Shown here piece by piece: positions 9,385-17,942 of a stretch of 27,012 nt of DNA. The stretch lies in assembly GCA_030428695.1 (NCBI GenBank), contig JAUIEM010000090.1, forward strand, positions 1 to 27,012, in the 5' to 3' direction. The notes beneath the pieces are model-generated. The model had not been told where the DNA came from and did no database searches. It saw only the letters and a program-made list of their open reading frames with translations. Source of the DNA: a bacterium. Its GTDB lineage: Bacteria; Planctomycetota; J058; JAJDCP01. Position 1 is the first letter of the stretch. Each line of letters begins with the position of its first letter. The position numbers and the translations under genes are program-made.

Positions 9385-10904
9385 TCGAGGTGCTGCACAT
9401 CCTCGAGCGCCTCGCGGGCGACGGCCCGTCCCGCTCGCTGCTCGCGGCGGTCGAGGGCGCCCGTCAGCTCGGCCTGCCGCAACGCCACAGCCTGTGTACC
9501 CTCGAGCCGCGCGCCCATCCCCTGCTGCGCATCCGCGCGCATCGGGCGGGGCTGCAGGTGCTGCTCGCGCCGACCGGGGCGGCGCTCGAGGCCGCGATGC
9601 GGCGGGCGGACATCGTGCAGGTGCACTGGTGGAACAGCCCGGCGATGGACAGCTTCCTGCGCCGGGAGCTCCCGCCGGTGCGGCTGCTGGTGTGGTTGAA
9701 GGTGCTCGGCCGCCATCCTCCGCAGGTGCTCACCCCAGGGCTGGTCGCCTGGGCCGACCGGATCGTCGCGACGGCGAGCGCCACCCTGCGGCTTCCGGTC
9801 GTCGCCTCGCTGTCGGCGGCCGAGCGGGCCCACCGCTTCGCGCGCGTCCCCGGCATCGCGAGCTTCTCACGGCTCGACGGCTTCCGCCGCCAGCCGCATC
9901 CCGGGACCTGCGTCGGCTACCTCGGCACCCTGCACCCGAGCAAGATGCACCCGCGCTTCGTCGCCCTCGGCGCGCGCCTGTCGATCCCGGAGCTGACGGT
10001 GGTGGCGTGCGGCGGCGGCGGCGGAGAGGTCCCGCTGCGCGCGCGGGCCGAGGCCCGCGGCCAGAGCGCACGCTTCCGCTTCGGCGGCTACGTCGAGGAC
10101 ATCCGGCCGGTGCTCGCCGCCTTCGACATCTTCGGCTACCCGCTGTGCGCGGACACCTACGCGACCAGTGAGAAGAGCCTGCAGGAGGCGATGGCGGTGG
10201 GGATTCCCCCCGTCGTGCTGCCCCACGGCGGCGTGTGCGATCTCGTGGAGCACGAGCGGACCGGCCTGATCGCGGCCGACGAGGACGGCTACGTCGCCGC
10301 GGTCGAGCGGCTCGCGCGCGAGCCCGCCCTGCGCCGCGTCCTCGGCGGGAACGCACGGCGCTTCGTCCGCCGCATCTACAGCCGCGCGCGGGCGGTCCGC
10401 GCCTTCGACGAACTGTACCGCGAGCTGCTGACGCGCCCGCGCCGGGCGCGTCACGGGCGCTCCGCCGGGGACGGCGCCGCCGCACGCTTCGTCGCCGCGC
10501 TCGGCTCGCGAGGGGGACCGTTCGCCGCCAGCCTCACCTCGGCGACGCCGCCGCTTGCGGAGGAAGCCAGCATCGCGCGGGCGTCGCCGCTGCTGCTGCA
10601 CGGCACCGGCGGGATCCTGCACTGGGCCGGGGCCGCACCCGATGATCCGCACCTGCGCTTGTGGAGCGGGCTCGGCCTGCTCGCCGGCGGCCGCCCCGAG
10701 GCGGCCTGGCGGGCTCTGGAAGCGGCGCGCGCACGCGGCCTGACGCACTGGCGGGTCGCCTGGTACCAGGCCCAGGCGGCGGAGTCCGCGGGGGACCTCG
10801 TCCGGACCCGGGCGCAGCTGGCGGAAGTCTCGCGGGCCGCGCCGGAGTTCGGCCCGGCGAAACAGCGCGCCCGGGCTCTGGGCCTCAGCCTCCCGAAGGC
10901 GTGA
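9381..10904 (+). CDS. GT-B glycosyltransferase with C-terminal TPR-like extension
   Basis: The start is GTG at 9381, overlapping the upstream stop (GTGA). The 507 residues have a two-Rossmann GT-B layout. The C-terminal half holds the donor-site region SEKSLQEAMAVGIPPVVLP followed by GGVCDLVEHERTGLI, giving an E-x-n-E pattern with Glu269 and Glu290 as in family 4-type retaining enzymes. An earlier HWWNSP segment suggests the acceptor domain. From about residue 380 an Ala/Arg-rich tail contains a TPR-like helix pair (GGRPEAAWRALEAARARG, then WYQAQAAESAGDLVRTRAQL), which could mediate complex formation. It is probably co-translated with the GT2 gene for one glycan pathway. The 3' end overlaps the convergent GT-C gene by 20 bases. 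Confidence 0.85.
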   Translation: MIEVLHILERLAGDGPSRSLLAAVEGARQLGLPQRHSLCTLEPRAHPLLRIRAHRAGLQVLLAPTGAALEAAMRRADIVQVHWWNSPAMDSFLRRELPPVRLLVWLKVLGRHPPQVLTPGLVAWADRIVATASATLRLPVVASLSAAERAHRFARVPGIASFSRLDGFRRQPHPGTCVGYLGTLHPSKMHPRFVALGARLSIPELTVVACGGGGGEVPLRARAEARGQSARFRFGGYVEDIRPVLAAFDIFGYPLCADTYATSEKSLQEAMAVGIPPVVLPHGGVCDLVEHERTGLIAADEDGYVAAVERLAREPALRRVLGGNARRFVRRIYSRARAVRAFDELYRELLTRPRRARHGRSAGDGAAARFVAALGSRGGPFAASLTSATPPLAEEASIARASPLLLHGTGGILHWAGAAPDDPHLRLWSGLGLLAGGRPEAAWRALEAARARGLTHWRVAWYQAQAAESAGDLVRTRAQLAEVSRAAPEFGPAKQRARALGLSLPKA

Positions 10905-10907
10905 GCC
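10881..10907. terminator. Hairpin at the overlapping 3' ends of the GT-B and GT-C genes
   Basis: GGC-TCA-GCC pairs with GGC-TGA-GCC, with one bulged base on each arm and a 7-base loop. The minus-strand stop (TCA 10885-10887) and plus-strand stop (TGA 10902-10904) lie in the two arms. No T-tract is present. Confidence 0.3.
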
Positions 10908-12396
10908 GGTACAGCCGATAGACCTTCTCGTCGCGCCGCCGCTGCTCGAGCTCCAACCGCACCCGGACCCCCGGCCTGGTGCGCCAGGCCGTGAGGAGCG
11001 CCGGGCCCGGCTGGTAGAGGAAGGCCGTCCCGGACGGAAGCTCGCCCGCGCCGTCGCCGTCGACCAGCACGAAGCGCAGCTCCGGACGCGCGTGCGCCAG
11101 GGGCGCGAGCACGCCGAAGGGAAGGGGGCTGAGCAGCACCGGAGCCGGAACGGCGTCGAGGCGCCGCAGAACCTCGACATCGACCCGCGACAGCTCCCAC
11201 CAGGTCGGCGCGCGCACGAGCGTCGCGCAGGAGACCAGGGCGCCGAGCAGGACGGCGAGGACCACCCCGCGGTGCCCGCCCGCCCACCAGCGCGCGAACA
11301 GCCAGCCGAGGGCGAGCAGTCCGGCGACGTACCCCGGGAGCAGGTAGCGGGCACGCAGCCCGCGCTGTCCGCCGAGGACCAGGTCCGCGCCGAGGGAGAG
11401 CGCGATCACGGGCAACAACGCGACCACGAACAGCCATACCCGCCGCGGCGCGCGCGCGATCAACCTCCAGAGCGCCCACAGCAACAGCGCCCCGACCGGC
11501 AGGCACAGCAGGAGCAGGCCGTCGTCGCCCGGGGGGCCCGAGAACAGCAGGTGCCGTAGATGGCCCGCCCAGGCGCGCACCAGCGTCCCCGTCCCGAGCG
11601 GCCTGGCGAGGTGGGCGGTGGTCGCGGCGGCCGTCCGCCAGCGGGTCGCGAGCACGTAGACCCAGGGCAGAAAGCCGATGCCGGCCAGGACCAGGGCGGC
11701 GAAGAACGCGCGGGCCTGGCCTCGCTGCTCTCGACAACCGAGCACGTAGACGACGTGCCCCGCGAGCACGAACACGGTGAGCAGGTGGGTCCACAGGGCG
11801 AGGCAGGCGAGCAGGGCGTAGCCGACGAGATCCCGACGGCTCCTCGTGCGCAGGGCGCGCAGGAGCAGCGCGGAGGCGGCGAGAAACAGCAGCAACCACA
11901 CGCTGTAGGGCCGCGCCTCCTGCGCGTAGCGCACCGCGAGCGGACACAACGCCAGCGCCGCGGCGGAGAACCAGGCCGCGCGTCGGCAGCCGAACAGCTC
12001 GGCCGCCAGCCAGCCCAGCGCCGCGATCGCCCCGCTGGCGAAGAGCGCGGAGAGCGCCCGAAGCGCCCAGGGGGAGGCGCCGAAGAGCCAGGCGTGCAGC
12101 CACAGGAGCGCGAAGTACAGCGGAGGATGCTGGGGCTCGGCGGCGGCGAGCTCGCGCACCGTGTCGCGTATCCCCCGCTCGGGGCCGAGCTGCTGGAAGC
12201 GGAGCAGCGCCGAGCTCTCGAGGACGACGCCGCGCGGCAGCCCACGCGCGAGCTCGGCGCCGGGGGCGCCAGAGAGGCGCAGGGCGGAGTAGACCTCGTT
12301 GAACCAGAAGACCTTGCGTTCGAGCCCCGCGAAGCGCAACCCGACGCCGACCAGCACCAGCGCCGCGGCGAGCAACCTGACCTGACGAGGCTTCAT
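10885..12396 (-). CDS. GT-C membrane glycosyltransferase (ArnT/GT39-like)
   Basis: This is a multi-pass inner-membrane protein of 503 residues resembling the dolichyl/undecaprenyl-phosphate-sugar-dependent GT-C transferases. An N-terminal membrane helix (LLAAALVLVGVGLRFAG) is followed by an extracytoplasmic loop with FWFNEVYSALRLS, the position where this class has its catalytic acidic residue. About ten more hydrophobic segments follow, with a QEARPYSVW motif typical of the family, and then a soluble C-terminal domain of about 110 residues. The start at 12396 has GGGAGG 8 bases upstream, and a perfect -10 box lies 83 bases further up. It converges on the GT2/GT-B pair and probably adds a lipid-carried sugar to a surface polymer or protein. 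The substrate is unknown. Confidence 0.85.
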   Translation of the reverse strand: MKPRQVRLLAAALVLVGVGLRFAGLERKVFWFNEVYSALRLSGAPGAELARGLPRGVVLESSALLRFQQLGPERGIRDTVRELAAAEPQHPPLYFALLWLHAWLFGASPWALRALSALFASGAIAALGWLAAELFGCRRAAWFSAAALALCPLAVRYAQEARPYSVWLLLFLAASALLLRALRTRSRRDLVGYALLACLALWTHLLTVFVLAGHVVYVLGCREQRGQARAFFAALVLAGIGFLPWVYVLATRWRTAAATTAHLARPLGTGTLVRAWAGHLRHLLFSGPPGDDGLLLLCLPVGALLLWALWRLIARAPRRVWLFVVALLPVIALSLGADLVLGGQRGLRARYLLPGYVAGLLALGWLFARWWAGGHRGVVLAVLLGALVSCATLVRAPTWWELSRVDVEVLRRLDAVPAPVLLSPLPFGVLAPLAHARPELRFVLVDGDGAGELPSGTAFLYQPGPALLTAWRTRPGVRVRLELEQRRRDEKVYRLYRLTPSGG

Positions 12397-12748
12397 CTGC
12401 ACCACCTCCCTTGGAACCGCCCGCAGGCCTCCGGCGTGCGGACCGGCGGCGAACGGCTGGACCCGGAGCGCGTGGGACATTATAGAAAAGGGACTGGATC
12501 CGGTGCGCGCCGGTGCCCCGCCCTACCCACCTCGAGCCGACGGCGAAGGAAGCCCGGCTGGTGCACCGGGATTCGTCGCGAGGGCCCGGAGGCCACTTGG
12601 GGTCGGGCGCTTCGAGTCTTCGAGCGGCGGAGCCGTTTCCATCCCCGGCACCGGGCCACAGGTGCGCAGCGCAGCAGGCTCGAAGTGCCCGAGATCTGCG
12701 GCATCCGGGTCCACAGCAGGAAGCCCGGTGGTTCACGGGGGAAGGCCG
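12397..12748. other. 352-base gene-free divergent region
   Basis: I see no coding sequence here. The methyltransferase frame is open back to 12503, but that stretch has no ribosome site and no domain-like content. The region holds the promoters of the divergent GT-C and methyltransferase genes, and would give the latter a leader of roughly 255 bases if it starts from the TATAGA at 12481. Confidence 0.5.
12479..12484 (-). promoter_or_regulatory. Consensus -10 box for the GT-C gene
   Basis: On the minus strand this reads TATAAT, a perfect -10, 83 bases before the GT-C start. No good -35 is present. On the plus strand the overlapping TATAGA (12481-12486) has TGGACC 17 bases upstream (12458-12463), so the AT-rich spot may serve both directions. 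Confidence 0.45.
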
Positions 12749-13720
12749 ATGCGGAGTATTCTGGCCGGTTGGCTGCGCGAGCGCGACGAGCGTCCGGTCT
12801 GGTTCCCCGCACAGCCGACCGCGGGAACCGTGCTCGCCCTGGCCGAGGCGGCCGACGAGCTCCCGCTTCCGGCGCTTTACGAGTTCTTCCGCGCCGCGGC
12901 GCGGCTGCCGGAAGGCGGACGGGCCTACCTGTGGGCGCGCGGGCAGGAGGCGCGCCGGCCGCTGCGTCACTACCAGGCCCTCGCCCTGCACTTCCGGCTC
13001 CGACTCGCCTGGCCGGAGCTTCTCGAAGCTGACGACAGCGCGTGGGTGTTGCGTTGCGAGACCGCCGCCAGGGAGCCTCTCTGGCCGCCCGCCAGCGCGC
13101 CGGGGGAGGCGTACGCGAGCGGCGACTACGCGTCCTTCGACAAGCTCGAGGAAGCGGAGATCTACCTCGGGCTCCGCGAGGCGCTCGAGCGCGCGCTTCC
13201 CGAGGGAGAGGCCCGCATCCTGAGCCTCGGGATCCACGACGGCAGCGAGTGGGAGGTGCTCCACACCTGCCCGCGGGCGACCCCCGAGCGCTGGACGCTG
13301 TTCGGGATCGACACTTGCAGAGAAGCTCTGGTACGGGCACGGCGCCGCTTCCCCGACCGCTCCCGCACCCACCTCCTGCAAGCCGACGCCGCGCGCGCGC
13401 CGGAGCTCGGCGTGCCGCCGTGCGACCTCGTGCTGTGCCTGAACACCCTGCAGTCGCGCCAGCTGGACAGGGATGCCCTGCTGCGTGGTCTCAAGGCCGT
13501 GCTGCGGCCGCGCTGCCGCGTGCTGTTCTCGCTTCCGCATTGCCACCTGACCGCCGCGGGCCTCCATCTCGAGCCGTACCGTCGCTACCTCGGCCGCCCC
13601 GAACGCTCCCTCGCGCTCAAGGACGCGCGCTACCTCGCGCGTTACCTCTACCGCTCCGGATTTCAGTCGGTCGAGATCTTCGGCACGGCGTACCTGTACA
13701 TTCTCGGACGCCGCAGCTGA
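12749..13720 (+). CDS. SAM-dependent methyltransferase-like protein
   Basis: This 323-residue cytoplasmic protein has a C-terminal class I methyltransferase-like domain. ILSLGIHDGS at 157-166 sits where motif I (normally D/E-x-G-x-G-x-G) should be but is degenerate. LFGIDTCREALVRAR at 184-198 supplies the ribose-binding acidic residue (Asp188), QAD follows at 211-213, and CDLVLCLNTLQ at 225-235 matches motif II. The N-terminal 150 residues are helical and rich in Arg and Leu, with no family I recognise. A GGGGGAAGG run lies just before the ATG at 12749. Its position beside three glycosyltransferases suggests methylation of a glycan or its lipid carrier, but this is only context. The degenerate motif I leaves activity uncertain. 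Confidence 0.7.
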   Translation: MRSILAGWLRERDERPVWFPAQPTAGTVLALAEAADELPLPALYEFFRAAARLPEGGRAYLWARGQEARRPLRHYQALALHFRLRLAWPELLEADDSAWVLRCETAAREPLWPPASAPGEAYASGDYASFDKLEEAEIYLGLREALERALPEGEARILSLGIHDGSEWEVLHTCPRATPERWTLFGIDTCREALVRARRRFPDRSRTHLLQADAARAPELGVPPCDLVLCLNTLQSRQLDRDALLRGLKAVLRPRCRVLFSLPHCHLTAAGLHLEPYRRYLGRPERSLALKDARYLARYLYRSGFQSVEIFGTAYLYILGRRS

Positions 13721-13758
13721 ACGCAAGGAAAAAACAGACAAACGAATGCTTTCGTGCT

Positions 13759-13787
13759 TTACCCGCCACCCCACCCTGTGCTATCGT
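13759..13787 (+). promoter_or_regulatory. Weak candidate promoter for the tricorn-like protease
   Basis: TATCGT at 13782-13787 has TTACCC 17 bases upstream in a locally AT-rich gap. It lies 45 bases before the start codon. Both hexamers are poor matches. Confidence 0.25.
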
Positions 13788-13832
13788 CGAGCGTCCGGAC
13801 CCTGCCTGTCGTCGCCGACCGAGGAGATGTCG

Positions 13833-16800
13833 ATGCCCCGCCCTGGAACATGGATCGCTGCCCTCCTGCTGCTGACGCTCCCGCTGTCCGCCCAGGAGCT
13901 GTTCTTCCCCCGCACACCCGCGATCTCGCCGGACGGGCAGACCATCCTGTTCGCGTGCGGGGGCGACATCTGGAGCGTCCCCTTCGCGGGCGGACGGGCG
14001 ACGCGCCTGACCGCGCACCCCGCCTACGACCACGATCCGGTCTTCGCGCCCGACGGCGCGCGCTTCGCGTTCGCATCGGACCGCTACGACCAGGATGATG
14101 TCTTTACGATGGCGATCTCCGGGGGCTCCGCCACCCGGGTCACCTTCGCCGAGAGCGGCGACACGCCGGTCGCGTGGGATGCGGGACACATCCTGTTCCG
14201 CACCCGGCGCCTGTTCGACTATCCGATGGCGAACCAGGTCTGGACGATCCCCGCGACGGGGGGGACCCCGTTCCCGCTGCTCGGGACCTTCCTCGATGAG
14301 GTCGCCCCCGGGCCGGCGGGCCTGCTCGCCTCCATCGGTCGTCGCCGCCTCGGCCGGAAGGGCTACCGGGGCAGCTACCAGCCCGATCTCTGGCTCTTCC
14401 CGACCGACGGGGAGCCGCGCCAGCTGACCGACCACCGCGGGATCGACAGCCATCCGATGTGGGGTCCTGGACACGCGAGCGTGCTGTGGCGCAGCGACCT
14501 CGACGGCACCTTCAACCTGTGGCAGATGCAGCTCGCCGACGGCACCCTGCGGCAGCTGACCTTCTTCACCGCAGACGGCCCGCGCTCGGCGCGGGCCAGC
14601 GCGGACGGATCGCGGGTGGTGTTCAGCGCCGGTGTGCGGCTCTACACGCTCGAGGTCGAAAGTGGCGAGGTCCGCGCCCTCGACCTCGTCGGCGCCGCGG
14701 ATCGCACCGTCAACCTCGAGGTCTCCGAGACCGTCCGGGGCGGAGCGAGCGAAGTCGACGTCGCCGGTGACGAGGTCGTGGTCGTCGCGCGTGGAGAGAT
14801 CGTGCTGTTCCACCGCGAGCTCGGTGCCCAGGCCCGGCTGCTCCTTCCCCACGCCGCCCGCGACGAGGCCGCCTCCTTCCGCCCCGGGACGCCGCGCGAG
14901 CTCCTGTTCTGCAGCGACCGGGCGAGCGTGTGGAGCGACGGATGGGTGTTCGACGCCGCGCCGGGAGTCGATGATCCGGCGGTGCGCGAGGTGCACGAGT
15001 CCCTGGTCGCGTTGCAGGTCGCGCGGCTGCGCGAAGAGCTCCGCGCGCTCGACCCCTCGGCGCGTGTGCAGCGTCGCGGCGATCAGCTCGTGGTCTGGGC
15101 GCGCGATGGATGGTCCGATGACCGGCTGCGGGAACGCGTTCTCGCGGAGACCACGGGCGTCGGCCTCGACAGCCCCGTGCAGACCCGCCTCGAGACCTTC
15201 GAGCCCGCGTTCGGCCCCCGTCGCATCGGCCTCGCCCGACCGGCGGACACCGGCCAGACCACGCTCCGCGACGCCGACGAGCTCGAGCTGCGGTGGTTGA
15301 CGCCGGACAGCATCGACTGCCACAGCCCCCGCTGGTCGCCGGACGGAGAGCTGATCGCCTACGTGAGGAACAAGGGCGACCTGCACGTGATGCGCGCGGA
15401 CGGCAGTGAGGACCGGCAGCTGCTCGCGCACTGGTCCTCCCACGAGCTGCGCTGGTCGCCGGACAGCCGCTATCTCGCGTACGCGACCGAGGACCGCAAC
15501 TACAACTCCGACGTCTGGATCATCGCGGTCGACGGCACCGGGGCCCCGCTCAACGTCAGCCAGCATCCGGACAACGACGACCGGCCCGTGTGGTCGCCGG
15601 ACGGCAGGACCCTCGCCTGGTCGACGAACCGGCACGATAACCAGGCCGACGTCTACATCGCCTACCTGCGCCGCGAGGACTACGAACGCAGCCGCGACGA
15701 CTGGAAGCTGTGGGAGGAGACGCGCGAAGATCCCGACGAGGAGGTGCGGGTCGAGATCGACGTCGACGACCTCTTCCGCCGCACCCGTCGCTTGAGCAGC
15801 CTGCCGGGCAACGAGTGGCCCGTCGCGATCCACCCCCACGGCGATCGGATCTGGTTCTCGGCCTCGGTCGATGGCGACCGCGACCTGTTCAGCGTCGACC
15901 GCTTCGGCGGGGACCGCGAGCGGGTGACCTCGGGCGGCGCGAACCCCCAGGCGGTGCGCGCGCTCGACGGGAAGTCCGCCGTGTGCCTGCGCTCCGGTAC
16001 GCCGGCGGAGCTCAAGCTCGAGTCGGGCAAGCTGACGAGCTGGTCCTTCTCCGTCCGCGTCGCCCTCGATCGCGCCGCCGAGCGGCTCCAGGTCCAGCGA
16101 GAAGGCTGGCAGCGGCTCGGCGCCTGGTTCTACGACCCCGCCATGCACGGCTGCGACTGGCCCGCCGTCGGCGAGAAGTACGCAGGCTGGGTCCGGGAGG
16201 TCGAGCACGAGCGCGACTTCAGCGACCTGCTCAACATGATGCTCGGCGAGCTGAACTCGAGCCACATGGGCTACTCCGCACCCCGCGGCGAAGACAGCTA
16301 CCCCGCCTCGGGCTATCTCGGCCTCCGCTTCGATCCGGCCTACACCGGCGGCGGCCTGCGGGTCCTCGACGTCCTCGTCGACGGCCCGTGCGACGGACGT
16401 CTGCAGGCGGGCGACCTGCTGCTCGAGGTCGGCGGCTGGCCGGTCGGCGCCCACGACAACCTGCACCGCGGCCTCGAAGGACGCCAGGGGGAACGCACCC
16501 GCCTGCTCGCCCTGCGGGACGGCGACGAGCTGCGCTTCACGGTCGAGCCGATCTCCGGTCGCGCCGTCCGCGACCTCTCCTACCGCGCGATGGAAGAGCG
16601 ACGACGTGCCGCGGTCGCCGAGGCCGGGGAGGGCCGTCTGGCCTACGTCCACATCCAGGGGATGGGCCAGAGCCAGCTCGAGGAGTTCGAGCGCGATCTG
16701 TACGCGGCCGCGGACGGCAAGGAGGCGCTGCTGATCGACGTGCGGGACAACGGCGGGGGCTGGACGACCGACATGCTGCTGACCATCCTCACCCAACCGG

Positions 16801-17237
16801 TCCACGCCTACACCATCGGTCGCGACGGGGCGCCCGGCTATCCCCAGGGCCGCTTCCCCCTGTTCCGATGGGAGCGTCCGGTCGTCGTCCTCTGCAACGA
16901 GCGCTCCTTCAGCAACGCGGAGATCTTCTCCCACGCGATCCAGACCACCGGCCGCGGCGTCGTCGTCGGCAACGAGACCGCCGGAGGGGTGATCTCGACC
17001 GGCGGGTGGTCGACCCTGAACGGTGGCCGTTTTCGAATGCCCTTTCGGGGCTGGTACGTCTACGCGAGCGGGACGAACATGGAGCACGGTGGCTGCCGCC
17101 CCGACGTGATCGTCCCCTACGGCCCGCGCGAGCAGCTCCGCGGCGTCGACCCGCAGCTCGACGTGGCCGTGAAGCTCGCGCTCGAGGCGGCCGACGCCCT
17201 CGAGCGCGATCCGGAGACCGGGATGCCGCGGAGATAA
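13833..17237 (+). CDS. Secreted tricorn-like protease with S41 active site
   Basis: This 1134-residue peptidase is related to archaeal tricorn, which trims peptides. A signal peptide (MPRPGTWIAALLLLTLPLSA) indicates export. WD40-like/PD40 propeller repeats follow (SPDGQTILFACGGDIWSV, APDGARFAF, then WSPDG-type blades at Trp501, Trp541 and Trp587). A stretch at about 380-490 lacks propeller signatures. Next come an S41 N-terminal helix region with LNSSHMGY (Ser810-His811), a PDZ domain at about 830-915 (YLGLRFDP, GPCDGRLQAGDLLLEVGG), and the S41 catalytic core DVRDNGGG then NERSFSNAE with nucleophile Ser1027. Ser-His and the nucleophile match tricorn Ser745-His746 and Ser965. The start at 13833 has GAGGAG 6 bases upstream; ATG 13827 is too close. 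It is apparently monocistronic and probably periplasmic. Confidence 0.92.
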   Translation: MPRPGTWIAALLLLTLPLSAQELFFPRTPAISPDGQTILFACGGDIWSVPFAGGRATRLTAHPAYDHDPVFAPDGARFAFASDRYDQDDVFTMAISGGSATRVTFAESGDTPVAWDAGHILFRTRRLFDYPMANQVWTIPATGGTPFPLLGTFLDEVAPGPAGLLASIGRRRLGRKGYRGSYQPDLWLFPTDGEPRQLTDHRGIDSHPMWGPGHASVLWRSDLDGTFNLWQMQLADGTLRQLTFFTADGPRSARASADGSRVVFSAGVRLYTLEVESGEVRALDLVGAADRTVNLEVSETVRGGASEVDVAGDEVVVVARGEIVLFHRELGAQARLLLPHAARDEAASFRPGTPRELLFCSDRASVWSDGWVFDAAPGVDDPAVREVHESLVALQVARLREELRALDPSARVQRRGDQLVVWARDGWSDDRLRERVLAETTGVGLDSPVQTRLETFEPAFGPRRIGLARPADTGQTTLRDADELELRWLTPDSIDCHSPRWSPDGELIAYVRNKGDLHVMRADGSEDRQLLAHWSSHELRWSPDSRYLAYATEDRNYNSDVWIIAVDGTGAPLNVSQHPDNDDRPVWSPDGRTLAWSTNRHDNQADVYIAYLRREDYERSRDDWKLWEETREDPDEEVRVEIDVDDLFRRTRRLSSLPGNEWPVAIHPHGDRIWFSASVDGDRDLFSVDRFGGDRERVTSGGANPQAVRALDGKSAVCLRSGTPAELKLESGKLTSWSFSVRVALDRAAERLQVQREGWQRLGAWFYDPAMHGCDWPAVGEKYAGWVREVEHERDFSDLLNMMLGELNSSHMGYSAPRGEDSYPASGYLGLRFDPAYTGGGLRVLDVLVDGPCDGRLQAGDLLLEVGGWPVGAHDNLHRGLEGRQGERTRLLALRDGDELRFTVEPISGRAVRDLSYRAMEERRRAAVAEAGEGRLAYVHIQGMGQSQLEEFERDLYAAADGKEALLIDVRDNGGGWTTDMLLTILTQPVHAYTIGRDGAPGYPQGRFPLFRWERPVVVLCNERSFSNAEIFSHAIQTTGRGVVVGNETAGGVISTGGWSTLNGGRFRMPFRGWYVYASGTNMEHGGCRPDVIVPYGPREQLRGVDPQLDVAVKLALEAADALERDPETGMPRR

Positions 17238-17262
17238 ACCTTCGCGGGTTCCCCGGATCCGG

Positions 17263-17268
17263 TACCAT
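17263..17268 (+). promoter_or_regulatory. Weak candidate -10 for sodN
   Basis: TACCAT lies 71 bases before the sodN start in the gap after the tricorn gene. No convincing -35 is seen and no metal-regulator box (Fur or Nur type) is recognisable. Confidence 0.2.
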
Positions 17269-17339
17269 GACGGGGCATTGACCGGCGTGATCCTTCGGGC
17301 ACCACGCAGAGACTGAAAAAACTGAGGAGGAATCTTCCG

Positions 17340-17846
17340 ATGATGAGGCGTATGACGACGACCGTCGGCTTCGTTCTGTTGGCCAGCTCCGTCCTGATGG
17401 CGCACTGTCAGGTCCCGTGTGGGGTCTACACCGACGACCTGCGCATCAAGCAGATCCTCGAGGACGTGCAGACCATCGAGAAGGCGATGAAGTCGATCAC
17501 CGAGCTGTCCGCCCAGGAGAGTCCGAACTTCAACCAGCTCGTGCGTTGGGTCACCACCAAGGAAGCCCATGCGCAGGCGATCCAGAACACGGTGACCGAG
17601 TACTTCATGACCCAGCGCCTCAAGGCGCCGAAGGAAGGCGCCGACGAAGCCGCGCACGAGGCCTACCTGCACAAGCTCAGCACGCTGCACAAGATGCTGG
17701 TCGCCGCGATGAAGACCAAGCAGACCACCGACCCGGCCTTCTGCGACGAGCTGCGTGAGCTCGTGACGACGTTCTCCCGCGCCTACTTCTCCGAGGAGGA
17801 CTTCCAGCACCTGAACCTCGAGCACGGTGAGGGTCACGGCGACTGA
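17340..17846 (+). CDS. sodN: Nickel superoxide dismutase with signal peptide
   Basis: NiSOD converts superoxide to oxygen and hydrogen peroxide using nickel held in an N-terminal hook. The 168 residues start with a signal peptide (1-21, ending SSVLMA) followed directly by HCQVPCGVY, the nickel-hook signature H-C-x-x-P-C-G-x-Y. Cleavage after Ala21 would make His22 the new N terminus (His1), with Cys23 and Cys27 as Cys2 and Cys6, exactly the Ni ligands. The remainder (TIEKAMKSI, NQLVRWVTTKEAHA, VTEYFMTQRLK) matches the four-helix NiSOD body. GAGGAGG lies 9 bases before the first ATG; ATG 17343 is also possible. Export and maturation would be one step, with the enzyme in periplasm or envelope. 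No SodX protease gene is present. A strong terminator follows. Confidence 0.93.
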   Translation: MMRRMTTTVGFVLLASSVLMAHCQVPCGVYTDDLRIKQILEDVQTIEKAMKSITELSAQESPNFNQLVRWVTTKEAHAQAIQNTVTEYFMTQRLKAPKEGADEAAHEAYLHKLSTLHKMLVAAMKTKQTTDPAFCDELRELVTTFSRAYFSEEDFQHLNLEHGEGHGD

Positions 17847-17870
17847 GCCCGCTGCCACCGCCAGATCGAG

Positions 17871-17909
17871 CGAGCTGCCCCTCCGCGGAGGCGCAGCTCG
17901 TTGTCGTTT
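17871..17909 (+). terminator. Rho-independent terminator of sodN
   Basis: CGAGCTGC pairs perfectly with GCAGCTCG; inside, after one C-C mismatch, CCTCCG pairs with CGGAGG. A T-rich tail (TTGTCGTTT) follows. This is the clearest intrinsic terminator in the window, 25 bases after the sodN stop. Confidence 0.7.
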
Positions 17910-17942
17910 CCCCTGTTGCCAGCCCCCACTCCGGAGAACCCT

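Noticed and set aside
12503..12748. N-terminal extension of the methyltransferase
   Set aside because: No ribosome site at 12503 and low-complexity Gly/Ser/Pro/Arg content. ATG 12749 has GGGGGAAGG before it.
10451..13774. Minus-strand open frame of over 1100 codons
   Set aside because: It is out of frame with the GT-C gene and antisense to the methyltransferase and GT-B genes. No recognisable protein.
13617..17858. Minus-strand open frame of over 1400 codons
   Set aside because: It is antisense to the tricorn-like protease, sodN and the end of the methyltransferase gene, all strongly supported by conserved motifs.
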